Shown here in pieces: positions 1-12,142 of a DNA stretch of 64,000 nt. Every line of letters begins with the position of its first letter. Position 1 is the stretch's first letter. The notes beneath the pieces were generated by a model. It did not search any database. It was not told where the DNA came from and worked only from the letters and a program-made list of their open reading frames with translations. This DNA comes from Hygrophila difformis. Its lineage: Eukaryota > Streptophyta > Magnoliopsida > Lamiales > Acanthaceae. The stretch lies in assembly GCA_030278955.1 (NCBI GenBank), contig JAOANR010000004.1, positions 13,318,428-13,382,427 on the forward strand, written 5' to 3'. Made by a program: the position numbers and the translations under genes.

Positions 1-2251
1 TCTGTAAGGAAAGGAATAAAAATGGTTTTGGTCAGCAAAATTGCTGAGTAAGTTAACACATGCATGATCGTAGGGTTTTAAAGCCATAAATTTAATAATT
101 TAACAAAGCATGATAATAACATAATATTTAATTTCATCTAATCCATATCCAATAGCATAATTTATCTCAGGGCTCTATTTAATGACACATATCACATGGT
201 TTAATCATAAAAGCCATAATTTAAATAAAGTATTTAAATAATTTAATTGGACAACAACATAATTTAATCTAATTTAATTTAGTTTAGAATCCCCATTACA
301 TTCCCGATTTGGTATTTCAAGGTTTCACGATAAAATCGCGATGTCAACAAGTTTAGCCGGTAGCCCGGCGGCCGCAACCGTATCAGCCATACCCAGTACC
401 ACTCCGGAGCCTCGGAAAACCCATACGGATATTCACGAGAGTGTAGGCTCTATATTTCGCCGTTTAGGCAATCCATATCTCAAGTTTAGCGCGCGGGGTC
501 ACCATCGTCCATTAAGGCACGAAGTGAATCGTTAGGGGGCACCCTGCAGAGCACTCACCCCTAATTTTAATTTATCAAGTTTGTAAGGGGATTTAATTTT
601 AAAATCTGACTTCAATTGTATTTATTAAGAAATAACATCTCAACTCGTTTCAACCCTAAAGGTTAATTCCATGTTTCAACAAGATTTCAAGATTTCGTTT
701 CGGTAAATCACAGTTTACTCTAAAATTCGTCTAAAATCCGATTTAACTCCAAAAATTCCAAAATTTCATATCTGACTCGGAAACATCAAGATCTACAACT
801 TTCATGTTTTAACTTTTTCAATCCGAGATACCTAAGTAGGTCAAAATCACCAATTTTCGCATAAGAATAATTCTGTCCGAGTTTAATGTGTCACAGTTTA
901 AAGATTTCGGATTCTACCATAGCAATTCAACTCCAAATTTAATGAAATTTGACAGAGATCATCTTAAGACATTTATCTACAGCTTTCATGTTCGGCCAAA
1001 GATCTAAAACAGCTTAGATCCTATGTCAAAAACGTGATCAAGATCATTCCTAAGTTCTGTCCAAGATTTCAAGATCTAGATTTAAACAGCTCGGTTTCAA
1101 TGGGTTTTCACATATCAAATCAATTCCAAAAATTCTCAAAAATTTACAGTAGTTAGATCTAAGTCTTAGGAACGTTTTTCGTGTTTTAAGTTTTTCCGTT
1201 TGAGTTCGTTTTAAGGTTCGGAAAAATTCAACAAATCTGTTGCGCCGATAGAAAGTTTAGATTGACAGATTTACGGTTTCTTGATAATCTTTTAGTTTTG
1301 AATGTTTTAATTCATTCCAAAACCATGTAAGAGTTAACTTACAGTGTCTATGAACGTCGGGGATGTCTAGTTCGGAGGCGTGGCTTCCAGATCACCGTTT
1401 CTCCTCTCCGTTCGTCGGGTTCTACGATCCAAATCCAATACGGGGTGTAGAAAGAGAAGAACCGAAGTTAGAATCCGTTTTCGGATTGAAACGTGAAAAG
1501 ATTTATCGGACTAGAGCTTACCAAAACGTTTGGAGATCCTTGGATTTTCGTCCAAAGCTGCTGCCTCCGTTTGGTGCTTTCCGTCGACTCCGAATTTAGG
1601 GTTTCGAACGTATAGAAGGTTGTAGGGTTTTGTAAACTTGTTTGGGGCTCCCAAGGGGCTTATTTATAGATTTCTCAATCCCTAGGGCGTCCAACATCTG
1701 ACCTAAAGGTCTTGGGTCGAGAGATGTTCAACCGAAAGTCGAAAAATCCGCGTTCGGGCGAGAGATTCACGCAACGGGCGAATCTGTCAAGTGGCGCGGT
1801 CGTGGCGCGCTAATCCCCCTTCACCGCGCGGCCACCGCGCGACTCTCGCCTGGACTTCGGTCCGGGCGGGTCGTGCGATCCGTCGTGCTTTTCCGCCTCT
1901 CTTTCGGGTTTCTATCCCTCTATGCTCCCGAATTCCGATTCCCGGGGTATATTCGGGTTCCTACTTTCTCTCTAAATTTATTCTCAGTCTAATTGGATGT
2001 TTTGGACTCGAATCCTCGAGTTCATTAGTGTCGGGTTTTGGTGTACCATTTATTTACCTTTAATCCATCCTTTTATTTAATTAAATTCCTTTAATTCCTT
2101 TTTAAGTAAAAATCTCATTTCTCATTTCCTTATCTTTATTTACTTCTTTTATTTGCTGGATTTATTTATTTATTTATGGTATTTATTTTATATATTATCT
2201 ATTTATTTAATTATTGTTTTATTTTATGATGGAAAATTCTCGGGTATTACA
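1..2251 (-). mobile_element. LTR of a Ty3/gypsy (Tekay/Del-like) retrotransposon, open at the left window edge
   Basis: Read on the minus strand, the sequence begins at 2251 with TGTAATACCCGAGAATTTTC, a start I associate with long chromovirus LTRs of the Tekay/Del type. It is followed by AT-rich and then GC-richer promoter-like sequence (about 1750-1950) with no long ORF. The TG start at 2251 abuts MULE-derived sequence (TAGAC at 2252-2256), so this is an insertion boundary. The other end, primer-binding site and target duplication partner are not visible. It may be a solo LTR or the terminal LTR of an element lying to the left. Small ORFs at 341-535, 1363-1599 and 1791-2063 have no recognisable domain and I do not call them genes. 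Confidence 0.6.
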
Positions 2252-2273
2252 TAGACAACAACCAAACATAATT

Positions 2274-2618
2274 TCAGTAGGACATGGAATTGGACAAAAA
2301 AAAAAAAACTTCTACATGCATTGTTTGACTTTCCTGAGTGTTAATGTGATAACTGCCAGCTGTTAAATCAATTATTTCCTCATCTGCAGTGGGAGTAGGT
2401 TCTTCAGTGGCATCTGATTTCTTGCATGTCCTTGAATTATGCCCTTCTGTGTTGCATTTCTTGCACCGAGATATACTAGATTGTCTCCTCAACTGTTTGT
2501 TGCCATTTGCTCCAATAATAATTAAACGCCTTGCTGTCTTCTTCCTGCCACCACCTTGTTGTTCAGGTTGTTCCAACCTCCTCCTAAAACTACCTCCATC
2601 CATGACAATGTCTCCCAT
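2274..2618 (-). pseudogene. MULE transposase, C-terminal zinc-knuckle segment
   Basis: The minus-strand reading contains a CCHC knuckle of form C-x2-C-x4-H-x4-C (CKKCNTEGHNSRTC) after a basic, Gln/Arg-rich stretch. This is the usual C-terminus of plant MuDR-type transposases, where the knuckle follows the SWIM domain. It lies in the same order and strand as the other MULE pieces at 3640-3875, 8304-8851, 9382-9730 and 9880-10785, so I read it as the last exon of the same decayed gene. An acidic tail follows. On its own the knuckle could also come from a retroelement Gag; context favours MULE. Confidence 0.6.
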
Positions 2619-3206
2619 GGGATGAACCTACATGTCATTAACTATTTTTTTTTTTTAAATAAATCAAAATTAGGTTGGTAAGAAGAGCATACAAGGTCGA
2701 CCAAAACTTTTATCCCACCTCATGGTCCCCATTCATTCCACCAATCAAAAGTTTGACACTTGTACACATTTTATTGATACATAAATTAATTGGTTTTATT
2801 TAATTAAAATTAATTTATATTTTATTTAATATAATTATATAAAATATAGAATATATCAAAATTTTTATTTTTCAATTCTCTATAAATGAATACCAATCTT
2901 GAGATATTTTAACCCACTATCAAAATTTTCCTTATTAGTGTTGAATCCATATATTGTTGGTTTTAAGTGTTGTATTAAAGGCTGTATGTTATGTTCTTCA
3001 TTTTTAATATTTATATTTTGGCAATTTATTACTAAAATCTAGGTTTCAAAAACCTATCACTAAAATTTATAACGATTTTAAATAATTTATTGTCTTTTAG
3101 AAAATAAAAATATTATGATAAATAATAAGAATAATTACAATAAAATGGTTGGATGGTTGGATGGTTATTGATAAAAATAGGGGTGGCCGGGTTGGGATAG
3201 ATATTA
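2619..3206. other. AT-rich spacer, no gene seen
   Basis: Probably an intron or decayed spacer of the minus-strand MULE gene. It has AT-rich low-complexity sequence and GGTTGGAT microrepeats around 3145-3165. No coding similarity recognised. Confidence 0.5.
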
Positions 3207-3550
3207 GAGCATCTACAACGTTGTGATATAATTCAATTAATGTTATCCTTGACAGAAATGAATTGAACTAACATGAATGTGTCAATTAATATGCCCCGGG
3301 TCCCGCATCTGCAATTCACTAGGATGAATTGAGTTAAAAGAGCAAAAAGATGTCTCTCTCTGCATAAAAATACATCATTTAATATGATGTGGATCACGCA
3401 TCATTTGTTTTTATATAAAATAATATAAATTTTAAATATTTTTAAATAATTAGATTGCGGGACCCAGGAGTTATTAATTGGTAGAGGATGTGAGGGTTAA
3501 TTGGAATGAATTAAAAGTGAGTTATTAATTGGGGAGGGATGTGGATGTCC
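3207..3550. mobile_element. MITE-like element, 344 bp
   Basis: The left end GAGCATCTACAACG and the reverse complement of the right end, GGACATCCACATCC, form an imperfect terminal inverted repeat. TA dinucleotides flank both ends. A 21-bp direct repeat (AATAAAATGGTTGGATGGTTG) lies outside it at 3139-3159 and 3585-3605; that may be local microrepeat expansion rather than a target duplication. No coding capacity. The superfamily is uncertain. Confidence 0.45.
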
Positions 3551-3639
3551 TAAATGAGGTGGAGGAGAGATAAATTAATTAAATAATAAAATGGTTGGAT
3601 GGTTGAGTGGTTGGGTGGTCATGGATATAGATAGCCTAA

Positions 3640-3875
3640 TGATTAGCCTCCTATGTCTTCTTCTTTCATAGAATGTGGACCAATTGGAACTCTGGAAGCA
3701 TTCGAGATTTCGGTCACTCATCCCTTAAGTTAATTGGGAAGATACACTCCTTGTAAATTTTCTTTGTATGTTGCCACCTCATAGCACTTGTATGTGTGTG
3801 TGTGGCTCAACATCGTGGTCCTGGAAACTTATGGCCCTCATAGCATGAACAAAAGGATAACCACTTAGCTGCCAT
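3640..3875 (-). pseudogene. MULE transposase, downstream half of the split SWIM domain
   Basis: On the minus strand from 3875 the frame reads L-S-G-Y-P-F-V-H-A-M, the second half of a SWIM zinc finger. It continues directly from the TCTCRKWQ half at 8304-8376 on the other side of the hAT insertion. SWIM fingers follow CxC...CxH; here the third ligand position holds Phe (TTT) where Cys is expected, so the finger is broken. The frame meets a stop (TAA) about 45 codons further on and continues in other frames toward 3640. Confidence 0.75.
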
Positions 3876-4413
3876 CATGCTTGTTAAGGCGTCGACTTGG
3901 CGTCGCTGTAGCGACGACACGACAACATGGCGGGCAGCGACGCCAAATGGTGAAAATCATACCATGGCGACGCCAGGCGAGATAGGGTTGGGGCATGTTG
4001 GTGCCACTAATACTGACTCGAACCATTTTTTTTTTTAAAAAAAAGCCCACCAAAACCCAAACCCTTCACATGTTTAGTTGAAGCGGTTGATCTTGATCAG
4101 ATTTCCTACTCCGACCTTTCTTCTCCCCTTCACGCTGTCTCCCTCCCCTCAGTTGCCCACTACTCTGCTCACTGCCCATCCCGCTGCCCGTCGCCCGCTG
4201 TCCAGCCGTCGCTCGCTGATGTGGTTAGTGGTCACCGCTCCTGCTTCTGCTCCCTGTTTCGCAAGGCTCAACTTCTCACAGGTATGGTTTCTCCTTGTTG
4301 AGTCTGGTGTTTTATGAAAATTGGGTCTCTGGTTTCTCTTTCTCGATTCTATACTGTTATATACTAATATGTTTCTTTCAATTATATATTATTATAATAT
4401 TACATTACTAATA

Positions 4414-4802
4414 GGGTGTTTGGATGTGCGTTTTAAAAAGTGCTGCAGCATTTAGAAAATGGATAATCAGATAATTGATGTAACAAAACGTGTTGTAGAA
4501 AATTAAGTGTTTGGATGAGCTTATGTTGTTTCAAATTACAATAATCAAATAATCATTAAAAAGTGTTTGGATTTGCATTTTTCATTACCTCAAAAGGCAA
4601 CAATATGGTAAAATATATTTTTGGCTAAACACAATTTTGTTGCAGCACCAAAATGGAGATGCAAGAAAATAACGTTTTCATTCCCTCAAAACGCAAATAA
4701 TATATTATTGGAAGTTAGTACACAAACAGAATTAACTGATTATTTGCGTTTTGCAAACGCAATAATCAGATAATTTATCCCAAAACGTACAAACAAACAC
4801 CC
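4414..4802. mobile_element. MITE inside the hAT element, 389 bp
   Basis: The left end GGGTGTTTGGATGTGCGTTTT and the inverse of the right end GGGTGTTTGTTTGTACGTTTT match closely. Internal sequence is also partly palindromic (AATAATCAGATAAT-type motifs near both ends). Flanks ACTAATA and ACTAACT suggest a decayed 7-8-bp duplication, so hAT-type ancestry is likely. No ORF. Confidence 0.7.
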
Positions 4803-5009
4803 ACTAACTTTCTTTGTTACTTTGTCTGTATCTAAAAAAGAACTACTTTTATTCAAGTGTGTATCAAGTACTATATGTCAGTCTATCTATTACTTTTCAG
4901 GCTACTATAGTTGGAAACTTTTCCTACTTTATTGTACTTTATGTCTGTCTTAGGAGAAAAAAGAGAATTCTTTAGTCTTTACATCTATAGACTATAGTTA
5001 TACATAATA

Positions 5010-5253
5010 CTCCCTCCGTCCCATTTGAATTGTCTCATTTGACTTTTTGACACTATTCATTGTTCAGCTTTGACTCAATATTATTGTAACTATATACTTA
5101 GAAAAACTAGTCGAGTTTGGTCTTGTTAGATTCGTCTAATCGTATAGTTTTAAAATATATATTTTATATAATTTTTTGTTGTATATATTTTGAGATATTG
5201 ACAATTAAAAAGTGCAATGGATTGTGTGCAACAATCAAATGGGACGGAGGGAG
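5010..5253. mobile_element. Stowaway MITE (Tc1/mariner), 244 bp
   Basis: It begins CTCCCTCCGTCCCA and ends with the inverse TGGGACGGAGGGAG, the classic Stowaway terminal repeat. TA duplications are at 5008-5009 and 5254-5255. It lies inside the hAT upstream of the transposase reading frame. Confidence 0.92.
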
Positions 5254-5416
5254 TATATTATTTAATATTCATTTTAGCAATTTTTATTTAGTTGTAGCAG
5301 TTTTTAATTTATATAGAAATACATGATTATTGTATTAGATTTTTTTAAAATGGTTTGGTTTATTAATTTTTATTGATTGAATATTATGAATGTGTTGTAA
5401 TTCACTTTATAGTCAT

Positions 5417-7265
5417 ATGGTTGAAGCACCTGAAAACAATGATCCTTCAAAGGACCCCAAAAGAAAGGTAAAATCGGATGATTCAGGCTAGAAGTATGGG
5501 TTTTGGCCAGACTTGGCAGACCATGAGTTGGTAGAATGCTCCCTATGTGGAAAGCAAATGTATTTTGGAATCAAAAGATTGAAACAACGCTTCATTTGAG
5601 GTTTTGGAGATGTTGCCAAATGCCCGAAAACAACACAAGAGATTACTAAAGAGCTCCACGAGTTTCTATAACAAAAGATGAAGAATAGACCATCCACTCG
5701 CGTAGATTTGGATTTAGATGATGATGATGATGAAGATCCTACTCAAATGAATACACCAACTAGTCCTCAACCAAGTTCGGGAACTGCAAGCACAAGAAAG
5801 TTCTCCCAAACTCAATCTATGAATAAGTTTGCGGTAGTGCAACCAAAGCCAGGGAAACAAAGTAAATCAGTTGTTAACATGATAAGAAAAACTCATGAGG
5901 AAGTGGTTGAAGAAAGCATTCCAGTGGGTACAAACAAAAAACCTTGAATCTTGTACTAAGACTAAAGATAAGATCCATAGAATGCATATGCACATTGCAG
6001 ACTTCTTTTATGAAAATGGCATCTCTTTTAATGCTACAAACTCTATGAGCTATGAGATTATGATGGAATCGATTGGACAGTTGGGCCCGGGGATAAAACC
6101 CCCTAGCTATCATGAATTGCGTGTACCTCTTCTCAATGAATCAGTGAAAGAGACAGATAAATTAAAAGAACGACATGTCAAAGCTTGGAAGGTATATGGA
6201 TGCGCACTCATGTCTGATGGGTGGACTGATAGAAGAAACATACATTTGATCAATTTTCTTGTGAATAGTCTGGAAGGCACTTTCTTCTTAGAGTCTGTTG
6301 ATGCTTCGAGCCAAGTTTAAGATTCTTTGATGTTGGCAGATTTAATTGAAAAGAGAATTGAGAAGATTGGCAAGGAATATGTTGTCCAAGTAGTGACAGA
6401 TAATGGAGCCAATTTTAAAGCAGCGGTGAAGTTATTGGAGGAGCGCATACGCACATTATTTTGGACGCCATGTGCCGCGCACTATCTTGATTTAATTCTA
6501 GAGGATATTGGAAAGTTGACAGAATTTAATCCTAGGATTGAGAGTGGTCGGCGTGTGACTACTTTCATATATAGGCATGGAAGACTTTTGAATGCAATGA
6601 GGGAGAAATTGGGAGGTAAAGATCTTGTAAGACCGAGGGCCACACGTTTTGCCACTGCTTTCCTCACTTTTGCAAAGATTGTAAAAACATATAGATGCCT
6701 TGAGGAGTTTGTTTGCAAGTGATGATTGGTCCAAATCAAAGTTATCTAGTACAGAAACAGGGAAAAAAGTTTATGACATATGTTTTCCGCTCGCTTTTGG
6801 AATGGTGTTGAAGATTTGATAAGGGTATCTACTCCACTTCTTGTTTTCTTGAGGATAATGGATGGTGATGAAAAACCAGCTATGCCTGAACTTGCAATGG
6901 CTATGAATATGGCAAAACAAAAATTCAATGAATCTTTAGCTAATAAAGCAAGGTTGTTGGGGAAGGTGATGCAAATAATTGAGAGGTGGTGGGTGGATCA
7001 AATGGAGGTGAGGTTGTATGGGGCTGCACTATTCTTTAACGCCTCCAAGTACTTTGAATTAAAGGATAGTGATCTAACATATGCTCGTAAGCAACGAGCT
7101 AATGATGTGCTTGAGAAATGATACCATACTATGTTTTGCTATCCAAAATAAGTGATCAAGTGGATGATTATGATAATGTGCGGGGAAGTTTTGGAAAGCA
7201 AATGCTCATCACTGCACGTAAAACAAAGAGCCCTCGTAAGTGCTACTAGTTACTACTTTCTATTA

Positions 7266-7315
<50 letters not shown>

Positions 7316-8134
7316 ATATATTTTCTAACTAAATTTTGGTTTATTATTTTTATTGTAGTTGATTGGTGGACTGCTTATGGTGTTCTTCATCCTGAGATTC
7401 TATCATTTGCCTTACGTATTCTAGGCCTGTGTTGCTCATCTGGTTATGAGCGTAATTGGAGTACATTTGAATTTGTAAGTAACTAAATATTAAATATGTA
7501 TTGTTCATATATTAGATAAACTTTATATTTCCAAATCTAAAATAATATTATTTTTTTTAGATCCACACCAAAAGAAGAAATAGGTTGGAGCATGAAAGAG
7601 TGAATGACTTGGTTTACATTCAATATAACCGAAAGATCACAACTAGATTCCAGAAAAGGCGTGAGGAAGGCAAGAACTTTAACCCATTTGTCCTAGAAGA
7701 ATTTCAATGGGACAATGAATGGATTTATAATTCAAGCAGTGTAGTACATGACGGGGAATATGTTTTATGGGAACAAGTTGATGAAGCAATTGGTGCATCA
7801 CAAAATCTTGAGGGAAGAACTAGAAGAAATTCAAGTTCTTCAAAAGCTATTCTAGAAGGGTCGTGGCAGTAGTCATTCTACATCAATGTTGGTGGATGAG
7901 GATGAGGGGAACGAGGATTTGGAACCATTTCCAAATGATGATGAAGATGTAGATGATGAAGATGAAAAAAGAGAGAATACAGCAATGGATGGCAATAACT
8001 TGGAGAATACTCCTAGGGGCCTTGATTTGTTTGATGACCAACCTCTAATTTATTTTTTAATGCTACTTTTGCTTTTGCTTTTTGGAACCATCATGCATTA
8101 TTTGACATTTAATTATTTTTTGGGTTTAGAATTT
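5417..8134 (+). pseudogene. hAT transposase (BED / DUF659 / dimerisation domain), inactivated
   Basis: Order of remains: a BED-type zinc finger (FWPDL..., CSLCGK, about 5500-5600); an acidic linker with a GATGAT run near 5720; DUF659 with SDGWTD and VVTDNGANF (about 6200-6500); a CAAH box (CxxH region, about 6465); and the C-terminal dimerisation region ending ERNWSTFEF (about 7360-7475), continuing after an intron as IHTKKRN at 7561. Introns with GT..AG borders are at about 7236-7358 and 7474-7560. Breaks: in-frame stops TAG 5489, TGA 5597, TAA 5669 and TAA 6318, and frame changes near 5930, 6720-6790 and 7118. Such elements move by cut-and-paste using an RNase-H-fold nuclease; this copy cannot make the protein. 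An acidic Asp/Glu tail lies at 7890-7980. Confidence 0.9.
7266..7316. repeat. (GTT)n microsatellite in a transposase intron
   Basis: About 16 GTT units, interrupted once by GAT, within the 7236-7358 intron of the hAT transposase. Confidence 0.9.
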
Positions 8135-8303
8135 TGAACTATATGGCATGTAGTTTAAATATAGAATTGCATAATATTATATATATAATTTTATATTTTG
8201 TTCCTATTTACCGCCATATTGTCGCCATGGCGGGCGCCGTAACGCCATGGCAGTATGACGGTCCATTGGCGCCGCGCTATAACAGGGCGTTGTAACAAGC
8301 ATG

Positions 8304-8851
8304 GCTGCCATTTCCTACAGGTACAAGTCCCAGCTTTCAAGTCAACATGCCACTGTCCACCAAACATTCCCTTCACATTAAAGTTGCTATGATATGCCTT
8401 TTATGGTATCCAATCATGTAGACGGTTGGTGTGGTAATCCAACAGCCGCTGAATCCTTGGACAAAGCACTTCCTACCATCTTTTACATTTCTCAGCCTTA
8501 TCCCTATTCTGTGCTAACCTTTTCATCAATGCTTTGTGGATCTCCTCAAGCATTGTCACTATGGGCCTCTCCCTACTCCTCCTTATGTTCCTATTAAATG
8601 TCTCACACGCATTGTTCGTTAAGATGTCAGACCTTGAGAACTCTCTGAAATATGCTCGACACCACTGGCTTGCAGGTCTATCTCGAAGTCATTTCTCTGC
8701 TGCAGGCTCTATGTTTGCCATTTCATCCATGACTGACTCGAATTTATTTGTTGTGGTAGATTTTGCTGCTGTCTAAACTAGCTTCTTCAGTTCAGCTCCT
8801 TGATACCCTGCATTCTGGAAATTGACAAGTAGATGTCGAGCACAGAACCTG
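8304..8851 (-). pseudogene. MULE transposase, post-catalytic region and first half of SWIM domain
   Basis: The minus-strand reading from 8851 gives RFCARHLLVNF..., then NKFESVMDEM, then SDILTNNACETFNR..., then PIVTMLEEIHKALMKR. These are the conserved blocks that follow the DDE core in plant MULE transposases. It ends with GGQWHVDLKAGTCTCRKWQ, where the hAT element interrupts the SWIM finger. An AG acceptor-like site precedes RFCARHL at 8851-8853. In-frame stops (near 8775, 8680, 8475 and 8400) show it is dead. Confidence 0.85.
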
Positions 8852-9381
8852 AACAAAGACAACCACATAAGATTGTTGAAGCCACATGCAACACTTTGTG
8901 GTTTACATGTTCTACCAACTATGCATTTAAGACAGTATATAAACAACACTCACATAACTTTTCAGATGCCTTATATAAGTTTGATTAAGATTTGCACTCA
9001 AAACATCATGTAACTCATAACAAAAGCACATATGACTACTGCGAATTTCACCCAGCTAAATGAAACCAAGAGCTTGCACATTTAAATTATTAATATAGAT
9101 TCCTATGAAGGCAAATTGTAAGATCCACAGAAATTTCCGAATCAAGATTCTTATGAAGGCATACTGCAAATTGTCAGATCACTGCAAATTCAATTAAACA
9201 CTAAAGAATAGACCTTTAACTTATATAGCCATGTGTTTGTTAAATGCAAGGCTACTCATTAACTTGTACTCAGCCGCAGGAAATTTATCTAATTCAGCTT
9301 GTATTAGGCCTGCCATTCACCAAACAAAATAATTTGTTCAACACTGTTGTTAGACATTTGACAGGAAAATATGCAATCAAA
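8852..9381. other. Intron or decayed spacer of the MULE gene
   Basis: The residues expected between W-x-WF (9430) and the CARHL block (8850) are not readable here in any frame. AT-rich, non-coding. Confidence 0.4.
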
Positions 9382-9730
9382 TCAATTATTGAACTTCGAC
9401 AATATTTTTTTTATATAAGACATTAAGATGTTGAATCTCATAAACCATGCCCATGTGTCTGTATATTTTTTCCCAACCACAACCCAAGCTACTGGAAGGT
9501 AACTATTATTTGTATCAATGGCGCATACAGTCAACAAACAACCTCCAGTTACCCCTTTCAACCAACAACCATCAAAGCATAGCACCGACATGCAACCCTC
9601 TTTGAAACTTGCCTTGCATGCATGAAGGCATATATACAATCTGTCAAATCGATGACCCTGGATTGCTTCTTGTCTGGTTTCCTTCAAGCAACATCAGTGC
9701 CTTCCTCTTAGCTTTAATCACTTGTTCAAT
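9382..9730 (-). pseudogene. MULE transposase catalytic domain fragment
   Basis: The minus-strand frame contains CFDGCWLKG, GGCLLTVCAIDTNN and PVAWVVVGKKYTDTWAWFM. These correspond to the first Asp block, the second Asp (A-I-D-x-N-N) and the W-x-WF block of MULE transposases. In active proteins an acidic residue usually precedes the W-x-WF block; here that part reads VVGKKYTDTW, without a Glu where I expect one. Upstream (to about 9730) traces of the preceding domain continue with breaks. Confidence 0.85.
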
Positions 9731-9879
9731 AATGTGGACCTTAAGTGACTTCATAGATTCGTTCTAAAATGCTTCAAGGTCTCTCTTTGGACCATTCTTG
9801 AAATTATCTAGAAACTTCTCTGCAAGCCATGTAGATGTTACATTTTTCACATTGATGGTTGGTTTACATGTATGCTTCT

Positions 9880-10785
9880 CCATAAACTTTGCAACCTAGA
9901 AAGCCTTCTTATTTTTGAACCTCAAACCCCTAATCATCCAAGGCAGTCTAGTACAGCACATTGAGCCCACAACCTTATGTTATCATTCTTTGGGAATTCA
10001 TATTCATCTTCTCATTAATAGCCAAGGATTTAATGGCATATTTCAGCTCCTTTTTGCAAGTGAAAATCATCCCCAAACTCAGTTTTGGATCAAAAATTCA
10101 TGGATGGGATTGAATGTCTGAAAATTCAATCTGTTGAAGGCTTCTCATCCGATTCTCTAGCAGTGTTAAGGTCATCATCGCTCTCATTCACAAAATCTGC
10201 TTCATCATCCAAATCCACTGCACAACCAACTCCCTTTGTCACATTTTCTTTGCCTTTGTTCGTTCTAGAACTTGATAGATTAGAAGATTCAACTGGATTA
10301 GCAAATACATTGTCCAACCAGTCATCAGCCGAGTCCTCACCCTCACCCATATCATATTCATACTCCATGTCCGAGTCACTATAATCACTAACTCCTGCTA
10401 AAGAGTCATCCCCATCACTTCCCTCAACCAGTTCTCCAACATCACATTGTATTGCAGATTTCAGCACAACACATATCATACATTGCCTTATATTTTGCAA
10501 CTTCTCACATGTCCAAAACACTTGAATATCCTCAGTTAATGATTTTGCCCCACTTCTATCCTTCAAGTACATATCAAAAGCATCTGTATGAATTTGTTTT
10601 GTTGCAAATATCCTCATGGCACCCACACTTAGTAATCGAACGGGAACATGATCAAACTTAAACCTATTTATTGAGAAACCTTGCTCCATGTACACTCTCT
10701 CTCTTGTATCTTTCCCCCAAAATGAAAATGCCATGGTGATTCGGTCATTATCCGGTTCTGTAAAGGGCCAAATAACAAACAACAA
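9880..10785 (-). pseudogene. MULE transposase N-terminal region (MuDR/PB1-like plus DNA-binding block)
   Basis: The largest intact piece, 10785-10126 (219 codons), starts with a PB1/MuDR N-terminal-like region (ITMAFSFWGKDTRERVYM) followed by a long acidic Asp/Glu/Ser linker. Beyond the stop at 10126 the frame is broken. The 10020-9890 region still reads EYEFPKNDNIRLWAQC on the minus strand, typical of the DNA-binding block before the DDE core. With the pieces downstream it spans a full-length MULE gene, in order, all on the minus strand. I could not identify the element's terminal inverted repeats. Confidence 0.8.
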
Positions 10786-11625
10786 TTATCTCCTGTAGAA
10801 AACTCCTTTGAGCAGGCATAACTAGTCAACACAGAATAGCTTCAATTTATTGTGCTATAATGTGCTGCCAATAGTGGCAAAACCCAACACTTGGAAACAA
10901 GCAAAGCAAATAAAGAAATAAACAATGGACCCATCGAATAAATTTTGTCTGAATTCATACTACACCACCCAAAAACCATAGGGACCATGCGCCATTAAAT
11001 ATGCCTTATCTACCTCCCCAACTGTATTTTTCACCATTATTTAACACTTTACCAAGGAATCTCGTATTGCAACTTACACATTTCATGACAAAAGAGCAAA
11101 CAAGTATAAATAATTCCATTAAATGTCTGACCCAACCCTAACTACACACTCGTACATACACACTATCAAAGTACATCAAATGAGTGGAAACTTACCATAA
11201 AATGGAGGGTGAAGGTCAAGTTCATCTTGTGGCCTCGGTTGCGAGCCGAAATTCCTCATGTCTAGCTACCTTTCTTGTCAGAATTCCAATTTTTTTGGCT
11301 TCGTCTTGCAGTGTTGGGGGGAAATGCTCGATGCTTGGGAAATGGGAAGTGTCGGGACTTGAGGGAGAAGTTTCTTGAGTGAGTAATGCCTGCCAAACCA
11401 TTTAATCACTCCTCCCTGGGCCGGTTGTAAGTAACTCTTATGACTTGGATGGTGTTATGTGGTAGATTGACCATCCACGGTGTCTCGGTTGGACAATTAG
11501 TGAGATAATCCAGTGCCACGATGGATAAGTGCATAGCCGGATTAGCGTTCGAAAGGGATTATTAGGGGCAAAAAATTGAAATGGACGGATCCGGTTTAAA
11601 TCGAAACAAAAGGGACTTTTTTTTG
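10786..11625. other. No gene recognised
   Basis: Probably the 5' flank of the MULE and unrelated AT-rich DNA. A 64-codon plus-strand ORF at 11184-11378 has no recognisable domain and I do not call it. Confidence 0.4.
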
Positions 11626-12110
11626 CTAGTATTCAAAGAAATCATAGTACTCCCTCCTTGGAAATAAAGGAAATCCATGATACCTTCCAAGGGAATTGGA
11701 AAACACAATATTACAAATCATAGAGATGTCCATAATCAACTTTGCCGGGACTGAAGCAAACGTATAGGCCATAGACTTTTGAATATTCATTTTGAGTACT
11801 GTAGAGTAAGCAAAGCTAGAGAGGACAACATCAAATGCATTGGGCACTTGCTACGAATACCTTAGAAAAAAAGCAATAGGTCGTCCGCAAAACTTAAGCG
11901 GGAAAGAGGAGGAGCATCGCGAGCAAGAATCACCGGCTTCCAACACCCTTCCTGTACTTTAGCTAATATTGTGCGAGATAGCTTTTCTATAACAATGATA
12001 AACAAGTACGGGGAGAACGGGTCACCTTGTCGTAGCCCTTTAGCCGGCATGAAAGGCGGGATGGACGAGCCATTCCACATAATAAAATAGGCCAAAATAT
12101 TTTATAGAGC
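11626..12110 (-). pseudogene. LINE (L1-type) reverse transcriptase fragment
   Basis: The minus-strand frame gives GLRQGDPFSPYLFIIVIEKLS, then SRLSFADDLLLFF with the F-A-D-D catalytic motif, then after a stop SLGRYHGFPL, the usual blocks of plant L1-type reverse transcriptases. Only the middle of the domain is present, with at least one stop near 11862 and a frame change before 11847. No endonuclease, RNase H or clear poly(A) end was seen, so it is an internal scrap. Confidence 0.85.
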
Positions 12111-12142
12111 AATATATATAGTCGGATGTATTGATCAGTTAA

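Larger units (their letters stand above)
3876..8303 (+). mobile_element. hAT transposon, 4,428 bp, defective
   Basis: The terminal inverted repeats are 11 bp and perfect (CATGCTTGTTA at 3876-3886, TAACAAGCATG at 8293-8303). Both ends have GC-rich subterminal sequence with repeated GGCG/CGCC motifs (about 3888-3985 and 8208-8290), as transposase-binding regions of hAT elements often do. The interior carries a plus-strand transposase pseudogene with DUF659 and hAT dimerisation regions. It is inserted in the SWIM domain of a minus-strand MULE and is itself host to two MITEs (4414-4802 and 5010-5253). Confidence 0.92.
3868..8311. repeat. 8-bp target-site duplication of the hAT element
   Basis: GCTGCCAT occurs at 3868-3875 and again at 8304-8311, immediately outside the inverted repeats. 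Eight bases is the hAT signature. Removing the element and one copy rejoins the MULE SWIM codons in frame, which independently supports the boundaries. Confidence 0.93.

Noticed and set aside
4078..4317. 79-codon ORF near the left end of the hAT element
   Set aside because: No domain and no similarity to hAT proteins; probably 5' untranslated sequence.
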